From the NCBI GenBank assembly GCA_933228675.1, contig OW121744.1, forward strand, positions 21,981,536-22,045,535: 64,000 nucleotides of DNA. Direction: 5' to 3'. Position numbers and translations under genes: made by a program. The notes under the pieces are model-generated. The model worked only from the letters and a program-made list of their open reading frames with translations, was not told the origin of the DNA and did not search any database. The DNA is from Stomorhina lunata. Taxonomy: Eukaryota; Arthropoda; Insecta; Diptera; Rhiniidae. Below are positions 60,795 to 64,000 of this stretch, piece by piece (the stretch's first letter is position 1; each line of letters opens with the position of its first letter).

Positions 60795-62004
60795 TTTTTA
60801 AATTTTCTATAGAAAATTTTTCGTTTTAAAAAAAATTTCTATAGAAAATTTTTCGTCATCCAAAAGTTTTTCTATACCAAATTTTTCGTCATTTAAAAAT
60901 TTTTCTATAGAAAATTTTTTGTCATCCAAAAATTTTTCTATAGAAAATTTTTCGTCATCCAAAAATTTTTTTATAGAAAATTTTTCGTCATCCAAAAATT
61001 TTTCTATATAAAGTTTTTCGTCATAAAAAGTTTTTCTATAGGAAATTTTTTGTCATAAAAAATTTTTCTATGGAAACTTTTTCGTCATAAACAATTTTTC
61101 TATATAAAATTTTTTGTCATAAAAAAATTTTTCTATAGAAAATTATTTGTCATAAATATACAAAATTTTTCGTCATAAAAAAATTTTTCTAAAGAAAATT
61201 TTTCGTCATAAAAAATTTTTCAATACGTAGAAAATTTTTCGTCATCAAAAATGTTTCAATACTTAGAAAATTTTTCGTCATAAAAAATTGTTCTATAGAA
61301 AATTTTTCGTCATAAAAAATTGTTCTATAGACAATTTTTCATCATAAAAAATTTTTATATAGAAAATATTACGTCATAAATTTTTTTTTCTTTACAGAAA
61401 ATTTTTCGTTTTAAAATATTTTTCTATAGAAAATTTTTCGTGCTAAAAAATTTTTCTTCAAAAAATTTTTTCTATATAAAATTTTTCGTTTTAAAGAAAT
61501 TTTCTATATAAAATATTTCGTCATAAAAAATTTTTCGTCATAAAAATTTTCTAAAAATTTTTCGTCACAAAAAAATTTTCTAAAAATTTTTCGTCATAAA
61601 AAATTTGTCAATACATAGAAAATTCTTCTTCATCAAAAATTTTTTGTCATAAAAAATTTTCCTATAGGAAATTTTTCGTCATAAAAAAATTTTAGATTGA
61701 AAATTTTTCGTCATAAAAAAATTTTAGATAGAAAATTTTTCGTCATAAAAAAATTTTAGATAGAAAATTTTTCGTCATTCAACATTTTTTTATAAAACAA
61801 TTTTTTATGACGAAAGACATAAAAAATTGTTGTATGGAAAATTTTTCGTCATAAAAATTTTTCTATAAAAAATGTTTCGCCATAAAATAATTTTCTTTAG
61901 AAAATTATGACGAAAAAAATTTTTCTATACAAAATTTTTCGTCATAAAAAATTTTTCTACACAAAATTTTTCATCATCAAAAATGTTTCTATACAAAATT
62001 TTTC
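60795..62004. repeat. A/T-tract satellite, TTTTTCGTCAT type
   Basis: Monomers of about 28-30 bp: AAAAATTTTTCTATAG + AAAATTTTTCGTCAT. The array starts with CGTTTT, then CGTCATCC, then CGTCATAA sub-variants in successive blocks, a gradient of local homogenisation. It continues briefly at 62423-62460 after an inserted element. The minus frame 60995-60807 (DDEKFSIEKFL repeats) is its translation. Confidence 0.92.
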
Positions 62005-62390
62005 TTCAAAAATAAAGAGTATTCGCATTTGATACCAAATCTGTTACATTTATTTTTTAATTTAAGTGAAGAAAGATGAAAACTGAAGGAAGATGAAAAC
62101 TGAAAATTGTTTGTCTTTTGTTCAGTCGATGATCTACCCTTTTACTTATGGTTTATGAACATAATTCTTAAAGGTTTTGTTTGTAAAATAAGTAATAATG
62201 CGAGGTTTTCGATCTGTCTAAATTGGGGATAATCCTCCTGAAGAGATGGCCTGACCAACCATCGAAACGCGTCGAGGAATTTTGGTTTCTCCGCAAACAT
62301 TTTTTGGCTTTGTATCAATAAATTGGTCTGTTACAATAATAAATAAATGTAACAGATTCGGGATCAAATGCGAATACTCTTCTTTTTGAA
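62005..62390 (+). mobile_element. Small inverted-repeat element carrying a hammerhead ribozyme
   Basis: About 50-bp inverted termini: 62005-62055 (TTCAAAAATAAAGAGTATTC, GCATTTGATACCAAATCTG, TTACATTTATT) and its inverse at 62341-62390 with a few mismatches. It is inserted in satellite. The interior has no protein frame but holds a hammerhead ribozyme motif at 62233-62278 on plus. Hammerheads are known in the terminal repeats of Penelope-like retroelements and in retrozymes, so this could be an isolated repeat of such an element or a new non-autonomous family. Confidence 0.75.
62233..62278 (+). ncRNA. Type I hammerhead ribozyme motif
   Basis: All conserved core parts are in order. Stem I 5' strand TCCTC (62233-62237); core CTGAAGA (62238-62244, fits CUGANGA); stem II GATGG/CCATC (62245-62249 with 62259-62263, five pairs, 9-nt loop); GAA (62264-62266); a minimal palindromic stem III ACGCGT (62267-62272); cleavage nucleotide C (62273); stem I 3' strand GAGGA (62274-62278, pairs fully with TCCTC). 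A very short palindromic stem III suggests activity as a dimer, as reported for minimal hammerheads in retroelements. No core base is missing. Confidence 0.85.
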
Positions 62391-64000
62391 TAATATTTAC
62401 ATCCCGACTATTTTGTTATTCTTTGATACAAAATGTTTCTTTATAAAAAAATGTTCTATATTGTTGTAGTCTATTATTGTACATTTCCGATGATTGTAAT
62501 TTGAATATTTGGGTTCAACAATTCAAATGTTAACTGGGTATTCACGTTTTAGTGTCTGTTTGTCGGTTGTCGTAAATTTAATATCGTCGTCATTGCTATT
62601 TTCCTAGTTGTTGTAGTAAAATAAAATAATAAAACAATAACTGAAACTACAAAAATACAATGTTAAAATACAAACACAAAATTAAAAAAAGAAAAACGTT
62701 GCCAGATTTATATTTTTTTAACATTATTTAAATAAATTGTGTTGATGATATATTTCTCTTAATTAAATAATTCTTTAATCTACAAACATAAAAGAAATAA
62801 ACTAACTAATTCTGGTTTTTCCTCATTTTTTAATTTGTATTTTCACTTTGATTGATTTTTTGGAAATTCGAACGTAAAAAGAACGTAAACTTAATACAAT
62901 TTGAATTATCATCGTCGGGTTGTAATAAAAGTGCATGAAAACTTTATAAATCTAATTGTTTCATAAAAGTTATTGGAGAATCTCTAGAGTTTAAAACTGG
63001 TCCAGTTCTGGAAGGTTTTTGGTTTTTTAGTCATAATTTTAATTATAAAAGTCAAAACAAAGTTTTTCGAGCACATACTGAACCTCACTATTCCAGATTT
63101 CGATGAAATTTTTTGATAAAAATTTAAAAACTTGTTTTGAAATCAGAGTTTTTTTTTACAAAAAGTCTATTACGTCGGGATCCTTTATGGACTCACTTTT
63201 TTTGGATTAAAAGAATTAAAAAAAAAGCTTAGGGAATGTATAGGTACATAGCTTCCTTTCGAAAAATTTGGTTTGACTCACGATGTACACTACGACAGAG
63301 TAATTGATCAAGATTGTAAAACTCCCCAAATCGTAAAAATAATAATTGTAATCAAATTAAACTACTTCTCGTCAACATGTGAGAGCTTCATTTTTTAAGT
63401 TTTACTTAATTAAATCGTTGCAATATTATCTCGATGCTCCTAGAAGTATACAACGAAATGTTTTTCCGAATTTCGATCATGTTATTTTGAATCGTTTAAA
63501 GGAAGAACCTGTTACTATTTGGATTTTTTGCTAAAAAAAATTTAAGCAAAAAACTTTATCTGATAGTTATTATTTTGAAATTTTCTAATACATACAAAAT
63601 TTTGTTAATTACTTTTTTTTCCTTACCTTAAAGCCATTTAAAAAGGTTTTTCTTATTTTTTTAATTATGATCTACATACATACAAGCAGATGTACATGTA
63701 CTCGTATATACAATATTATAAATAAATATAATTAATTTTTTATTTATATTTTCATTAAACTTTTATTTTATTTCTGATGTCAAATATGCAAACACATATA
63801 CATAAACAATTGTATATATACATATACGCGTATGTATGTAGTATATAAAAGCACACAAGTACAGAAATTCATACAAACGAGGAGTGAGTTTCACAAAATC
63901 TTAACAGTTATACATAGATTTTATACCTTTCTAATTTTACATATATTGACCCCCTCCAAAGTGTAGATTTGGTCACGTAAAAGTTGAAGTTTGTTTATAG
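62391..64000. other. Non-coding sequence to the window end
   Basis: After a short satellite remnant (62423-62460) the sequence is AT-rich with no supported gene. Near 63660-63850 there are ACATACAT/GTATGTA runs. It may be more of the upstream intron or the 5' flank of the zinc-finger gene; its first exon was not recognised here. Confidence 0.45.

Overview
The window is eukaryotic nuclear DNA from a higher (brachyceran, probably calyptrate, blowfly-like) dipteran. The reasons are short GT-AG introns, animal single-copy genes that split cleanly into exons, glutamine-rich C2H2 zinc-finger coding sequence, very high A+T, fly-type transposon relics (jockey-like non-LTR, a mariner of the DD41D type, tRNA-derived SINEs), and roughly a third of the sequence made of A/T-tract tandem repeats. 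Species cannot be fixed from sequence alone. No bacterial genes, CRISPR or rRNA are seen. || Layout. 1-9600: three satellite blocks (31-32 bp monomers) separated by unique AT-rich spacers; the last, 6770-9597, is a large inverted (foldback-like) array. 9600-14840: non-coding sequence with old dispersed repeats, a TCTG microsatellite and a tRNA-derived SINE. 14845-19990: 28-bp satellites with higher-order structure and a piggyBac-type MITE. 20355-23583 (+): a complete five-exon NTAN1 gene (N-terminal asparagine amidohydrolase, 310 aa) whose second intron is filled with satellite. 24298-27240: more satellite carrying two oppositely oriented copies of a ~340-bp MITE. 28537-27453 (-): a complete two-exon TMEM183-family gene (339 aa). 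30503-32176 (+): a complete three-exon CDK5RAP3 (C53/LZAP) gene (518 aa), divergent from TMEM183. 33000-35175: a satellite array bracketed by inverted ~95-bp repeats. 36470-37165: a rearranged mariner relic. 38850-40560: a 29-bp satellite. 50825-41987 (-): seven internal and 3' exons of a large glutamine-rich protein with nine C2H2 fingers (at least 1838 aa); an in-frame 152-codon open stretch follows the stop and may be a readthrough extension. 50826-64000: apparently the long upstream intron or 5' flank of that gene, holding jockey-like fragments, a second mariner relic, a second SINE copy, a final satellite block, and a small inverted-repeat element with a full hammerhead ribozyme consensus at 62233-62278. 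|| Functional links. NTAN1 acts in the Arg/N-degron pathway and CDK5RAP3 in the ER UFMylation/ER-phagy machinery; TMEM183 is F-box-like. They are neighbours, not an operon. The most noteworthy non-genic items are the hammerhead ribozyme inside a mobile element, the variant-by-variant mirrored 31-bp palindrome, satellites enclosed by inverted repeats, and the possible double stop readthrough in the zinc-finger gene.
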